Source: Bacillota bacterium (GTDB taxonomy: Bacteria; Bacillota; Limnochordia; Darwinibacteriales; DTU012). Taken from it: 48,624 nucleotides of DNA. The notes beneath the pieces are model-generated. The model saw only the letters and a program-made list of their open reading frames with translations. It did no database searches and was not told the origin of the DNA. The stretch covers positions 1 through 48,624 of the forward strand of contig DURM01000011.1 of the NCBI GenBank assembly GCA_012837335.1, written 5' to 3'. Every line of letters begins with the position of its first letter. Within the stretch, counting starts at the first letter, position 1. Made by a program: the position numbers and the translations under genes. This document shows, one piece after another, positions 9,037-18,056 of this stretch.

Positions 9037-10002
9037 TTATCCGGTCAGACCAGTGCGCTCGATACTTTCAACAAAGTATCGCTGCAAGAACGCATACAGT
9101 ATTAACAGCGGCAGGATAATAAGAAAACTACCCGCATTGTTGACTAGCGATGCTTCCACCGGTGCGTGGAGATACTGGTCTCCTAGTACATTTCGTGCTA
9201 AATCGTTAAGCATAATCGGCAGAATTTTTGCCTTTGGCCAGTAGAAACTGGTTAAGTTGAAGTCGTTCCACATCCACACAAAAGAAAACAGGAACACAAT
9301 TACCAATCCGTGTCTGGCACCGGGCAGTACGACTCTCAAGAAAGTGGTGAATGGTCCGGCACCGTCCACGTACGCTGCTTCTTCCAGCTCTTTCGGAGCA
9401 CCTCTAAAGATTTGACGCATGATATAAATGTAAAGACCATTTTTAAAACCAGATGCTGTCATAGCCGGCAGCAAAAATGGCCAGTGAGTTCCAAGCAGAT
9501 TGAGTCCGCCGCCGGCAAGGATGCCGAAAAAGTCGAAGAAGCGGAAATTCAAATACAGTGGAATCAAAATCAGCTCAGGTGGAATTACCAGCGAGAATAT
9601 TACCAAGGCAAACCACAAGCCGTTACCAACAAAGTTGTAGCGAGCAAAACCATATCCTGCTAAAGTACAGGAAATCAACTGGAATAAACTCACCAGAATT
9701 GCCAGTTTAAACGAGTTCCAAAAGGCGATCGGGAATTCCATGAACCGATACGCAAGCTTATAGTTATTTAAGCTTGGGTATTTTGGAATGATCAGAACCG
9801 AAGGATCCCAGATATCTGTCCTGGTCATGATCGATGAACTAAACTTGACGATCAAAGGATACAGAATCACATATGATATTCCGATCAAGATTAAATAGCG
9901 CAGTATGGACGTGACCACTTTGCCCAGCGTACGGAAGTTGACTACACTCCTGCCCCTAATTATCAGCTTGCCATAACTGATTTGTGCACCCGTTTTAGCC
10001 AT
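9037..10002 (-). CDS. Carbohydrate ABC transporter permease, MalG-like (module A)
   Basis: Inner-membrane permease of 321 residues with six predicted transmembrane helices (first about residues 33-50). The cytoplasmic EAA loop is EEAAYVDGAG (residues 207-216), the docking site for the ATPase. It pairs with the MalF-like protein encoded immediately upstream (17-base gap). An extended periplasmic segment near residues 150-185 (LYLNFRFFDFFGILAGGG) is shared with the module B permease at 26466 and is longer than in typical MalG. No ATP-binding subunit is encoded nearby. The ATG has GGGAGG seven bases upstream. Confidence 0.9.
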   Translation of the reverse strand: MAKTGAQISYGKLIIRGRSVVNFRTLGKVVTSILRYLILIGISYVILYPLIVKFSSSIMTRTDIWDPSVLIIPKYPSLNNYKLAYRFMEFPIAFWNSFKLAILVSLFQLISCTLAGYGFARYNFVGNGLWFALVIFSLVIPPELILIPLYLNFRFFDFFGILAGGGLNLLGTHWPFLLPAMTASGFKNGLYIYIMRQIFRGAPKELEEAAYVDGAGPFTTFLRVVLPGARHGLVIVFLFSFVWMWNDFNLTSFYWPKAKILPIMLNDLARNVLGDQYLHAPVEASLVNNAGSFLIILPLLILYAFLQRYFVESIERTGLTG

Positions 10003-10019
10003 TTTATAACCTCCCAGCC

Positions 10020-10916
10020 CTAATCATGATAGAATACCAGTCTGTTAAAGATCAGGTAGACAATGCCCAAGATCACGCAGATCGCGCCGAAATAGATCCA
10101 AGACATGGCTGCGCTCACACCAAATCCGGCTCCCTGGAAGGTTGTATTGCGAATTAACTGTATTAATGAGTTGGATGTCGATGTAAAGAAATCAATAATT
10201 GTATAGATGATGTTTGTCAGAATCAAGGGACTGACCATTGGCAGAGTAATCAGCCAGAAGTTTTCCCACGCTGTTGCGCCTTCTACCTCTGAGGCTTCGT
10301 ACAGTGAAGGAGAAATTGACTGCAGTCCCGCCAAAAAGATCAGAATCTGAATTCCGGATGCGTTGATAATACTCGAAATACCATCAACGGCTAGGGCAAT
10401 GTACTCCATAAACTTTTCAGGTACCTGGAGGTATGTCAGGAAATTACTCAACGCTTGGAAATCGATAAACGAGTAGGTCTCCTGAACTTCTCCTCCAATA
10501 ACTCCCATCATGTAGTCCTGAATCTCGAGCTGAAGAATTACTCCCGATGCTAAAACTACAGGAAGGAAGAAAATTACCCTGAAAACCAGTCTGCCTCGGA
10601 ATTCTTGATTCAACAGCAGCGCTGCAAAGAAACTAAATACCAAGATCCAAAAAACATTGAGAAGCATAATGCCCATTACTTCAACGAGCTGACGCAGAAA
10701 ATCCGCGTGAACCCGCAAAGCGAAGTAATAGTTTTCAAAACCGATATAGGTCGTATCAAAACCGGTCTGCGTAATGGTAACTTCGTTGATGCTCAAAACA
10801 ACTGACTGGATTACCGGCGCCAAAACAAACAGCAGAAACCCAATCACGAAGGGGAGAATAAAGATGTACCCGTACACATTCTCCCGCTGCCGCATGGTCA
10901 ACCTAAAACGCTTCAT
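10020..10916 (-). CDS. Carbohydrate ABC transporter permease, MalF-like (module A)
   Basis: Inner-membrane permease of 298 residues, six predicted transmembrane helices, with an EAA-type loop YEASEVEGATAWENF near residue 215. Between helices 3 and 4 there is an insert of about 60 residues (VIGGEVQETYSF... through the predicted helix after LTYLQVPEKF), also present in the module B paralogue at 27393. I place the start at the ATG at 10916 because the upstream GTG at 10925 abuts the GGGAGG ribosome binding site. The coding region overlaps the end of the DUF5696-like gene by 14 bases, which implies translational coupling. It forms a heterodimer with the MalG-like protein downstream. Confidence 0.9.
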   Translation of the reverse strand: MKRFRLTMRQRENVYGYIFILPFVIGFLLFVLAPVIQSVVLSINEVTITQTGFDTTYIGFENYYFALRVHADFLRQLVEVMGIMLLNVFWILVFSFFAALLLNQEFRGRLVFRVIFFLPVVLASGVILQLEIQDYMMGVIGGEVQETYSFIDFQALSNFLTYLQVPEKFMEYIALAVDGISSIINASGIQILIFLAGLQSISPSLYEASEVEGATAWENFWLITLPMVSPLILTNIIYTIIDFFTSTSNSLIQLIRNTTFQGAGFGVSAAMSWIYFGAICVILGIVYLIFNRLVFYHD

Positions 10917-13695
10917 TCGGTTCACCCTCCCTAATCAGCTTAAAACCGGTACCTTCTATTTCAACTCCCTGAAACTCGACTGCCTCCGCATTATAATTAA
11001 CAATAATGCTCAACCCATTTTCATAACTGGTCTTATATACGTTTTCAGTCAGCATTTCATGACCGATAATACGCTGACCTTGAACTTGTCTCAGCACAGC
11101 ATTCATTTTATCATAAATTTCAACAGCGAGTTCAAACCAATCACCGTAATAATTAGGGAAGAGATGATCAAATTCTGTGCCTTTGACCTCAGTTCCTTCT
11201 TTGTACATCCAGCTGAAATAAGGGGCCGCTCCCGTTTCTAATGACTTAAGCACTGCGAAATCAAGGTCAGATGCGTGATTCAGCGGAGTTCCGGTATAAT
11301 TCACATAACCGTGGAGCGCCATCTGGTAAAATGGAATACTGCGCCCGACGATATTGTAATTATTGGCAGTCAGTGGAATGTTTACCACATGGCTGGCGTA
11401 AGGTACGGCGTAGACATTTGCCCTGTTGATCATCAGCTCTAGACCATATTCCTTATTCAAACGCTTCATTGCGTCTTGATTGATCACCAAGCTGTCAGCT
11501 CGTGAAACCGTACTATTTACATTATGGTCTGAATTAATCTGCGTACCTAGGTCCCCTAATGCCAAACCGCTAATTCCCAAATTTTGATAGTCTTTCATAA
11601 AACTATCAATAAAATTATTGAGCTGACCTGGTGCTGTAGCAAACGCTTGGAAAAGGTTATCCCGAATCAGCCAAACAGGCTGGCGGTTCAAGCTCTGCGC
11701 CACATGACGTTTCAGATTGACTCTAGCATACTTAGTGTCGTAAATATTGAGGAAATCAACATCTGGATAGAAGCCAACATCCCTGTCTTGTAAAAACTTA
11801 ACTAGATCTTGAAACTCTTCTCTGCTGCCCAGTTTTTCTTCAATTCGAACACGATTAGGAATACCTGGAATTAATCCGCCTTCTCGCCATCCCAGGTAGC
11901 GGAGCTGGATATTCTTAACCCCGCTGTCATCCAGCTGACCAACAATTTCCTGAACCTCACCAAACGATGTCAGTGATGTGATTACGTTCCTGGGAATGCC
12001 CATGATCGATTTCCGCACAGGTGCTGCACCAACAAGTTCCAGGTAGAATGGTATGTCGGTTCTTGGCTCCAGTTTTTCAAGACCGTATTTTCTCACCAAA
12101 TGCTCCTGAAACCGATTCGCCATACCCACATAGGTAGACTCTTCCTCAACTAAAAATGAGTAGCGAATTACAATATCCTCTTCGGGCAGTGCCTTAGCAT
12201 AGGCTTTTATCTGTCCCCTAGCGCGGCGCGCTAATTCCTCTGTTCTGTCCGTTTCAGTTAAGCTGATGTTTCCAAATGGGATCAGCACATATTCGCTGGA
12301 AACCTTGGCATGAGGAATAATGTTGCTGGCAGTATTGGCCTTAATTCTTGCTATACCGCCCCCCTCTTCAATAATAGCGAAGAAGGCTTTATTGTCTTCT
12401 CTTAAACCGAAGACCGGCATATATAATCTCTCTTTTATATAGCGATCAAATCGCTCAACAAATTCATGTTCAGCCAGACCATAAGCAATAGTATGATCCG
12501 TGCCATAGACATCCCTCGCGTACTGCACGCCAGTAGCAACACCGGTATGGATTAAAGCCCCTGAGCCATCGGGAATTAAGATGTAACCATCCTTACCGGT
12601 GGGGGATGCTCCGAAATGCGGCAGCACGTTGATTGAATACAGTGGAAAATCCACCAAAGTGCCGCCGATTTGACCAAAGTGATCAAAAACTTCAGAACGA
12701 TTGGTGGGTCGAAAATAGCTGGAGACACCTGTAATATAACGATCATTTGGCTCAACCTGAACAGGATAGTACACCAGATCCATTGGAATCCTGACAATCA
12801 AAGAATCGCCTTCAACAACATACTCTACACTGATGCGAAAGATTTCAACATTGAGCTTTGGTGGTATGATTTTGTTTGCCTCATGGTCCTTAGCAATTTC
12901 AAAAGGAGTATAGTCAATGGACTTCATTAAGTTTTGAATGTCTGTGCGATCCCACGGTCTGATAGTATTATCAATAACATAGGCAGGCATATCGATCAGC
13001 TGTTCAATATGCTCTAACCGCAGATCTGCTCTTTCAGTCAAATCGTTGTTAGCGGCAACTACTGTATCAACAAGCAGAAGGGTTAAAGTGCTTTTGTCTT
13101 TATCGCTTAGTTTTGTGCCGGGAGAAACAACCACATAATCTCCAAACTGCTGGTCCTGATTAGGAAGTTGAGTAATCGAAACCCTTTGGTTGTCTTCACT
13201 CACCTTCTCAAGGCCTATTAACTTGTATTTGCTCTTAAGCCAATCGGCATCCTTGTCCGACAGCTTCGGCAGGATCTCGTTTTCAAAGCGATCCTGGGGC
13301 ACCATCAATGGGAGCCAATCATCATCCCACCACTCCTGACCAAATAGATAGTTAACACGGATACCATTGTCAATAGATTCGATCTCGTATTGGCCATACT
13401 CAATACTATCCTTCCAGTTATTCATCTGCTTCATTTCATCAGAAGGATTGTAGTAAACTATTGCCAGCGTATCCCTTTCTGTTCGGCTGTTGATGGGATT
13501 GGAGTACCAGATGTCACCTGTTTGGTTGTGCTGCACAGCGATATATGTTGTTGCATCATCGACATACAAGGAAATCTCCGCAGACTGTGCAGCCAACCGG
13601 TAATTGTCCGGCACCTCCTGAGCTGCCCCGGCGATACTTGCCGTTATCAGCATTATTAGAACAAGTATACCTAGACCAGTTTGTTTAAATCTCAT
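10903..13695 (-). CDS. Exported DUF5696-like protein (module A)
   Basis: A 930-residue exported protein: Sec signal peptide (about residues 1-24, cleaving near IAGAAQE), no lipobox and no later membrane helix. Residues 30-400 are beta-rich (ISLYVDDATTYIAVQHNQTG near the mature start). Residues from about 545 to 820 alternate strand and helix like a TIM barrel, with LELVGAAPVRKS, IQLRYLGWREGG and LALGDLGTQINSD (Asp715). It ends in a beta domain (IIVNYNAEAVEFQGVEIEG). I recognise the overall form as DUF5696, which in Paenibacillus-type genomes is found beside sugar permeases. A glycosidase-like fold is plausible, but no catalytic pair is proven. It is a full-length paralogue of 28323-31037; Asp715 is kept in both (LADLASRLYGDY there). 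It is translationally coupled to the MalF gene. Confidence 0.7.
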   Translation of the reverse strand: MRFKQTGLGILVLIMLITASIAGAAQEVPDNYRLAAQSAEISLYVDDATTYIAVQHNQTGDIWYSNPINSRTERDTLAIVYYNPSDEMKQMNNWKDSIEYGQYEIESIDNGIRVNYLFGQEWWDDDWLPLMVPQDRFENEILPKLSDKDADWLKSKYKLIGLEKVSEDNQRVSITQLPNQDQQFGDYVVVSPGTKLSDKDKSTLTLLLVDTVVAANNDLTERADLRLEHIEQLIDMPAYVIDNTIRPWDRTDIQNLMKSIDYTPFEIAKDHEANKIIPPKLNVEIFRISVEYVVEGDSLIVRIPMDLVYYPVQVEPNDRYITGVSSYFRPTNRSEVFDHFGQIGGTLVDFPLYSINVLPHFGASPTGKDGYILIPDGSGALIHTGVATGVQYARDVYGTDHTIAYGLAEHEFVERFDRYIKERLYMPVFGLREDNKAFFAIIEEGGGIARIKANTASNIIPHAKVSSEYVLIPFGNISLTETDRTEELARRARGQIKAYAKALPEEDIVIRYSFLVEEESTYVGMANRFQEHLVRKYGLEKLEPRTDIPFYLELVGAAPVRKSIMGIPRNVITSLTSFGEVQEIVGQLDDSGVKNIQLRYLGWREGGLIPGIPNRVRIEEKLGSREEFQDLVKFLQDRDVGFYPDVDFLNIYDTKYARVNLKRHVAQSLNRQPVWLIRDNLFQAFATAPGQLNNFIDSFMKDYQNLGISGLALGDLGTQINSDHNVNSTVSRADSLVINQDAMKRLNKEYGLELMINRANVYAVPYASHVVNIPLTANNYNIVGRSIPFYQMALHGYVNYTGTPLNHASDLDFAVLKSLETGAAPYFSWMYKEGTEVKGTEFDHLFPNYYGDWFELAVEIYDKMNAVLRQVQGQRIIGHEMLTENVYKTSYENGLSIIVNYNAEAVEFQGVEIEGTGFKLIREGEPNEAF

Positions 13696-13729
13696 GGGTT
13701 TCAGCTCCCTTCCACTCAGGCTAACTACA

Positions 13730-15931
13730 TCATCTAAAGACTAGTTCCAGATAGATTTTGTAGATAAAACCTATCACCTGATTCACTAAGCTGGTAAACA
13801 ACAAGAGAATAAACAATACGACAGCAATTCCGGCAACAGTAGAAACTGAAGTAATCAGAGTTTTGGGGCCGGAATACTCATGAGTTATCATGGTGCCGAC
13901 ATAAATCAGACCAACCATCCAAACCACTGCAATCCAAACCGCTAATTGGATGAATGCTCCCTCTGGTTGAGTGAGGAAATGGCTGATTAATGTTACTGGT
14001 ACAAACACCAACGGAAGTGGTGTAAGTGCATAAGCTGTTGCTATATAAATGTCTCTAAATGTACCTTTACCCTCCATTAAAGTAGTCAGTGCCCAGTTGC
14101 AGATGCACCAAAGCAGTACCGGAATGAGGATACTTGATGCTTCTGTCAGGATATTTAACGTTTCAACTCTGAGGGTGTTAAAAGTAAATGCTGTGTACTG
14201 GCGGTAAAACACCCAAGATAAAACAGTAACTAACAGGATGATATTGGCAGCTCCTACTGTTCCCCGCTCTTCATGTTTCAAATCCCAGTAACCATCAAAG
14301 GGATGGAAGATTACATGCAGAGCATAGCGAAGACTGTCTAAAGTCTTTAAGAAAATTGCTTTAAAAGATTGAGTGTTGTTGATGGGAACACCAAGGTACA
14401 CAACGGTAGCTGCGGTTTCTCCCCATCTGTCCACTAACGCTCCACCAACTGCTTGCTTTAGGCGCTGCCAGAGACGGAATTTGGAAATAAGATAAATAGC
14501 TAAAGCTATGACAATAATAATCCACGCAACAAGTCCAAAATGCTCATTTACCCAGTTCTGACGGTATTTAGTAAATGCCTGGGAATAACCGGAGCGATTT
14601 TGGCCGTGCCGGAATGATTGCATGGCTTCTTCGTAATGACCATCATAGAAGAGCGCCCGACCGATGCCGGTATGGGCCACGTCGAGATTAGGATTGATTC
14701 GGGTCAGCTGCTGCCAGGTCTCTGTAGAGCGCTGGTAATCACCTGCGTCATAATACTCAAGGGCAGCGTGGATCATTTTTGCATAATTGGTCGGCTCGAA
14801 AATCGTAACTCTTCCATCCGCGTCGAGAACAATCACCTGCTCTCCTTTGGTAGTGATTGCCTGCGGCCGCGTAAACAGGCCTACAGCATCACCAATGCCG
14901 CCAAAGACATACAGCAGGTTACCTTGATTATCATAGGTGAAGATTCTTCCACGCTGGCGGTCCAACGCGCTGAACATGCCAAATTCACGGTTAACGATAT
15001 CAACGAAGCGGCTTCTCGTATCGTTATTTTCACTGCTGTCAAAAGCAGACGCAGAGTCGCCCCGCATTGGAACGAAACCGTTGCGAACAATAATATCTAC
15101 TCCACCCGGATTTAAGCGTTTAATTGCCGTATCATTAGCGGGACCTGCCTCAACAGCATATATAAAGCCTTCGGGATCAATATCAATGCTGGCATACTCA
15201 ATCGGCAGGTACAGCTGGCTTCTTTCTCTCTGTTCATCTGATTGGATATAAGCCCAAAATAACTCTACTGCAGATACTGAAACGCGCGGCGCACCGACAA
15301 AGCCGGTAAAATCGCCCTCATTGTTTAAAACCACAATACCATCGTAGAGGTCTTGAGCAATTGCGTAAATACGTCCAATGTGATCTACGCCGACTTTGCG
15401 CGGCCTAAACACAAATCGATCAGGGAACATATCAGGGTAATCGACATGGGGCGAGGTAATGATATCAAGCAGATTTCCTTCATAATCGAGGATGACTATC
15501 CGCTCTTTCCCGGTATCCGCTACATAAAACTTCCCATCAGGAGTTACGAAAAATCCCTCAGGTGAACTGAAGCGATCGACTTGATCGCCGTTCATAAATT
15601 CACTGATACTACGGATAAACTGCCAGTTTTCATCAAGTTCGATGATCCGGTGTTTACCTGTATCTAGGATATAGGCTCTGTCACCTACAACTGTGATATC
15701 CTGAGGATTTGACAGAGTTTCTGCTCCCATATCCAGCCCGGTCATCATTTTTACGGGCAGATACGCTTGAGGAGCCGGTACCGGAGCACCCCAAAAATCA
15801 TAAATGTAGCTTTCATACGGAACTACGAGTGATTCTACTGCTGATACCTTCGTCGAGATGAGCATTAAAAGAATAACTATGAGTCCTACTGCGGCTGAGG
15901 TTGACTTACTTCTCTTAATGCTGAGTTTCAC
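13730..15931 (-). CDS. NHL-repeat / TPR / Yip1-domain membrane protein (module A)
   Basis: A 733-residue membrane protein. An N-terminal signal sequence precedes a beta-propeller of NHL repeats (about residues 65-390; for example SNPQDITVVGDRAYILDTGK and SSPEGFFVTPDGKFYVADTG). Two TPR-like hairpins follow (about 395-465; ALEYYDAGDYQRS, GRALFYDGHYEEAM), then one transmembrane helix (WIIIVIALAIYLI) and a C-terminal Yip1-type bundle of about five helices (550-733; HPFDGYWDLKHEERG precedes the first). The propeller and TPR should face outward. The GTG at 15931 has AAGGAG nine bases upstream and gives a good signal peptide; the earlier ATG at 15955 directly abuts AAGG. A gene of the same architecture and position heads module B (31054-33195). 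Function unknown; a sensing or scaffolding role for the adjacent transporter is inference. Confidence 0.75.
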   Translation of the reverse strand: MKLSIKRSKSTSAAVGLIVILLMLISTKVSAVESLVVPYESYIYDFWGAPVPAPQAYLPVKMMTGLDMGAETLSNPQDITVVGDRAYILDTGKHRIIELDENWQFIRSISEFMNGDQVDRFSSPEGFFVTPDGKFYVADTGKERIVILDYEGNLLDIITSPHVDYPDMFPDRFVFRPRKVGVDHIGRIYAIAQDLYDGIVVLNNEGDFTGFVGAPRVSVSAVELFWAYIQSDEQRERSQLYLPIEYASIDIDPEGFIYAVEAGPANDTAIKRLNPGGVDIIVRNGFVPMRGDSASAFDSSENNDTRSRFVDIVNREFGMFSALDRQRGRIFTYDNQGNLLYVFGGIGDAVGLFTRPQAITTKGEQVIVLDADGRVTIFEPTNYAKMIHAALEYYDAGDYQRSTETWQQLTRINPNLDVAHTGIGRALFYDGHYEEAMQSFRHGQNRSGYSQAFTKYRQNWVNEHFGLVAWIIIVIALAIYLISKFRLWQRLKQAVGGALVDRWGETAATVVYLGVPINNTQSFKAIFLKTLDSLRYALHVIFHPFDGYWDLKHEERGTVGAANIILLVTVLSWVFYRQYTAFTFNTLRVETLNILTEASSILIPVLLWCICNWALTTLMEGKGTFRDIYIATAYALTPLPLVFVPVTLISHFLTQPEGAFIQLAVWIAVVWMVGLIYVGTMITHEYSGPKTLITSVSTVAGIAVVLFILLLFTSLVNQVIGFIYKIYLELVFR

Positions 15932-16225
15932 TGCAGGTCTCTCCTTCCAATTCATCCTTGTGATTTATAATGAATTAAGAACGCCCGCTCGATAAACCCT
16001 AACCTAGATTAATTGTTCGCCTCCGATTAACTAAATCCTCTTTTATTTAACATGGCATCGCCGCACACAAGCGTGCAGATTTTACCATACTCTCAATTCT
16101 ATATTTAATTATATATTAACATTAGGTAAATTTCCTTATTTTTCTGCCGCAAATACAGTGGATTTTATACATATTCGCCAATTTTATTCCCAAGTTTATC
16201 CAGTAAAACTTCCTAAAACCCATGT
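15932..16225. other. Intergenic region upstream of module A
   Basis: About 290 bases with no gene. It is AT-rich around 16100-16140 and holds TATAAT-like sequences, but I find no -35 element at good spacing. A short inverted repeat, GCACAC-AA-GCGTGC (16063-16076, one mismatch), could be a protein-binding site. With the terminator at 16226-16259 upstream, this is the natural place for a module A promoter on the minus strand. Confidence 0.4.
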
Positions 16226-16259
16226 AAAAGAAGCCCGGATCACCATGATCTCGGGCTTC
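16226..16259 (-). terminator. Rho-independent terminator after the exported protein at 16272-17198
   Basis: On the minus strand GAAGCCCGAGATCA / TGATCCGGGCTTC form a long stem (one bulge) followed by TTTTAC. It lies 12 bases beyond the stop codon and divides the pectinase gene group from module A. Confidence 0.85.
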
Positions 16260-16271
16260 ACATCCTATCTT

Positions 16272-17198
16272 TTAGTCCCACATACCTTCTGTTCTTTCCA
16301 CTCCAATTGCTTTTTCAATTCTCAGTAAGAAACTGTCATCAATTGGAAATTCTGCCGGAGAAACCAGAGCCAGATAGGCTAAATTTGTGCCTTTCCTCTC
16401 ACCTGGTGTCCCTGCGTGGGTAAGTATCAGCTCGACCTTGCCATCCTGCTCAATCTTAATCCCGGGTACAACCTGATAGCTCCAATCCCCAACTGCTCCA
16501 CCGCCGGCAAAACCACCGGTTGTCGGCAGTTCGATCGGATTATCCGCACCACGAACCTCTTCTCCATTTACCTTCAAGGTGCGTTTGGTAAATTCTTCGG
16601 CGGATGAGGTTGCATAGCGCAGTACCAATGCGTACTCTCCAGCTTTAACATCTTCGATTTCCCACTTGATCCAGTGTCCCGGCCAGTTCCAGTGGGTAAA
16701 GACGGTTCCCGGAGCATAACCCCGCTGGTCATCCTCAACAATTCTCACACCATTATGATCATCTTTGTTCGGCGAGTCTTGATAGCCATCCTGCTCCTTC
16801 AAATCTCCAGCTTTAACCCCTTTGACTTCAGTGACAACAACCTTAAATGTAACGTCCGCGTTCAGATCATTCAACTTGACTTCAACTTTAACGTCACCAG
16901 TAAAGTCTTCGGCAGCTGTAAATACTGCTTGATTTGGATTATCCGCTTTAGCTTCGAGTTTTCCTGCTCCTTCAGTAACAAGCTTCCATGCGTCAGCCGT
17001 CAGTTCAACAGCCACCGTGCTGTCATCTTCAGCTTTGCCATCTACTGTCAATGTATTGGCATCACCTGGTTCAATCATGTTTTTGGCAGCGTTAAGTTCC
17101 AGCTTAGCCAGTTCTTTATCTGGCTTTAAGAAACCAAAGCATCCGCTCAGCACCAGTGACAGCACCATAACCAATGCTAATCCAACACGATAGCGCAC
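16272..17198 (-). CDS. Putative lipoprotein with Ig-like and CBM35-like domains
   Basis: A 308-residue exported protein with a lipoprotein signal (lipobox LVLSGC, Cys20), so it should be membrane-anchored. Residues 30-130 look like a bacterial Ig-like beta domain; residues 140-290 form a beta-sandwich with FTHWNWPGHWIKWEIEDVKA, VNGEEVRG and YLALVSP. The pattern HW-x4-HW-x2-W followed by G-x-Y is shared with the two proteins encoded next upstream (17234 and 18057) and resembles CBM35/CBM6-type jelly rolls. The C-terminal helix (FLLRIEKAIGV) matches their short tails. It starts with GTG behind AAAGGAG. A cell-surface pectin- or uronate-binding role is inferred from context; no enzymatic motif is visible. 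Confidence 0.65.
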   Translation of the reverse strand: MRYRVGLALVMVLSLVLSGCFGFLKPDKELAKLELNAAKNMIEPGDANTLTVDGKAEDDSTVAVELTADAWKLVTEGAGKLEAKADNPNQAVFTAAEDFTGDVKVEVKLNDLNADVTFKVVVTEVKGVKAGDLKEQDGYQDSPNKDDHNGVRIVEDDQRGYAPGTVFTHWNWPGHWIKWEIEDVKAGEYALVLRYATSSAEEFTKRTLKVNGEEVRGADNPIELPTTGGFAGGGAVGDWSYQVVPGIKIEQDGKVELILTHAGTPGERKGTNLAYLALVSPAEFPIDDSFLLRIEKAIGVERTEGMWD

Positions 17199-17233
17199 AT
17201 CAACCAGCTCCTTTGACTGAGGATTATTTAAGT

Positions 17234-17776
17234 TTACAGTCCCAACATAGCCTCTACGGTTGAAATTATTTCATCGTCATCCATGCCTAAAATTACATCT
17301 ACCGGCAGAAAAGCAAACCAGGCTGGATTTACCCCTACATGCACACCCGGATCTGCTGATACGGTCATGCGGACAGTGTACTCACCAGCCGCCAGCGTTA
17401 TCGGATCAAAAAAGCCGAGCTGATATGTGAGGAAATCTCCGGTTGAGAAGAAGACCATGTCTAAAACAACCTCGCCATTAAGACTCAGTTGCCGCGGAGC
17501 TTGATCTCTACCGGTAGCGTACATAGCTGCAGGCACATAGAGACCGTCTTCCTTCACTACAACTTTCCACTCGACCCAGTGATCAGCATAGTCCCAATGG
17601 GAAAATGTAGGATACGCCCGATCACTCCGAATCTGCACAGTTCCTCCGTCCTGATTAATAAAATCTACTGCTTTCCAAGCAACAATATTGTCGACAACAG
17701 ACTCAGCTGCCGCAATTTGACTTAAGCCAACTAACAGCACAACTAACAATACACAAGATAATACCCTTTTTTGCAT
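17234..17776 (-). CDS. Secreted single-domain CBM35-like protein
   Basis: A 180-residue secreted protein: Sec signal peptide (cleaving near IAAAES) and one beta-sandwich domain. The motifs FSHWDYADHWVEWKVVVKEDG and VPAAMYATGRD match those in the lipoprotein encoded just upstream at 18057, which adds a lipobox and an Ig-like domain to the same module. It ends with a short predicted helix, EIISTVEAMLGL, similar to the VARVDSLLGL tail of its neighbour. There is no lipobox, so it should be released or periplasmic. A carbohydrate-binding role is inferred; no catalytic motif is seen. The ATG has GGAGG eight bases upstream. Confidence 0.65.
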   Translation of the reverse strand: MQKRVLSCVLLVVLLVGLSQIAAAESVVDNIVAWKAVDFINQDGGTVQIRSDRAYPTFSHWDYADHWVEWKVVVKEDGLYVPAAMYATGRDQAPRQLSLNGEVVLDMVFFSTGDFLTYQLGFFDPITLAAGEYTVRMTVSADPGVHVGVNPAWFAFLPVDVILGMDDDEIISTVEAMLGL

Positions 17777-17856
17777 TTTTGCTTCCTCCTTTTACTAGCG
17801 CTAAGCGCGGATTTTTCTCACGCCTATCACGCTCTCAGTTTTATTTAGAATCAGCT

Positions 17857-17892
17857 GGTAAAAGTTTTTACCTAATCAGTCAGACTAGTCTG
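17857..17892. promoter_or_regulatory. Two adjacent palindromes, possible operator region
   Basis: GGTAAAA-GT-TTTTACC (17857-17872, perfect seven-base arms around a two-base centre) and CAGACTAGTCTG (17881-17892, perfect) lie nine bases apart in the 280-base gap between 17777 and 18056. They are 80-115 bases upstream of the start at 17776, a suitable distance for a regulator site. I do not recognise the cognate protein, and chance palindromes of this size are not rare. Confidence 0.35.
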
Positions 17893-18017
17893 CTCTACTA
17901 TCTTCGGACTGTCCCAAAACATAGTATTAGTGCGCTCTGCTATTCCAACGGTATCTCTACGACAATAATGGAGCAGAATCAATGCTGCCCAGTTATTTTC
18001 TCCCAGGGCGAAGTTAA

Positions 18018-18047
18018 GCAGCCGACAGACCGATGCCTGGCGGCTGC
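18018..18047 (-). terminator. Hairpin after the lipoprotein at 18057-18842
   Basis: On the minus strand GCAGCCGcCAG / CTGtCGGCTGC make an 11-bp stem with one mismatch and an eight-base loop, followed by TTAACTT. The T tract is weak, so termination may be partial. Confidence 0.55.
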
Positions 18048-18056
18048 ATGATTCTT

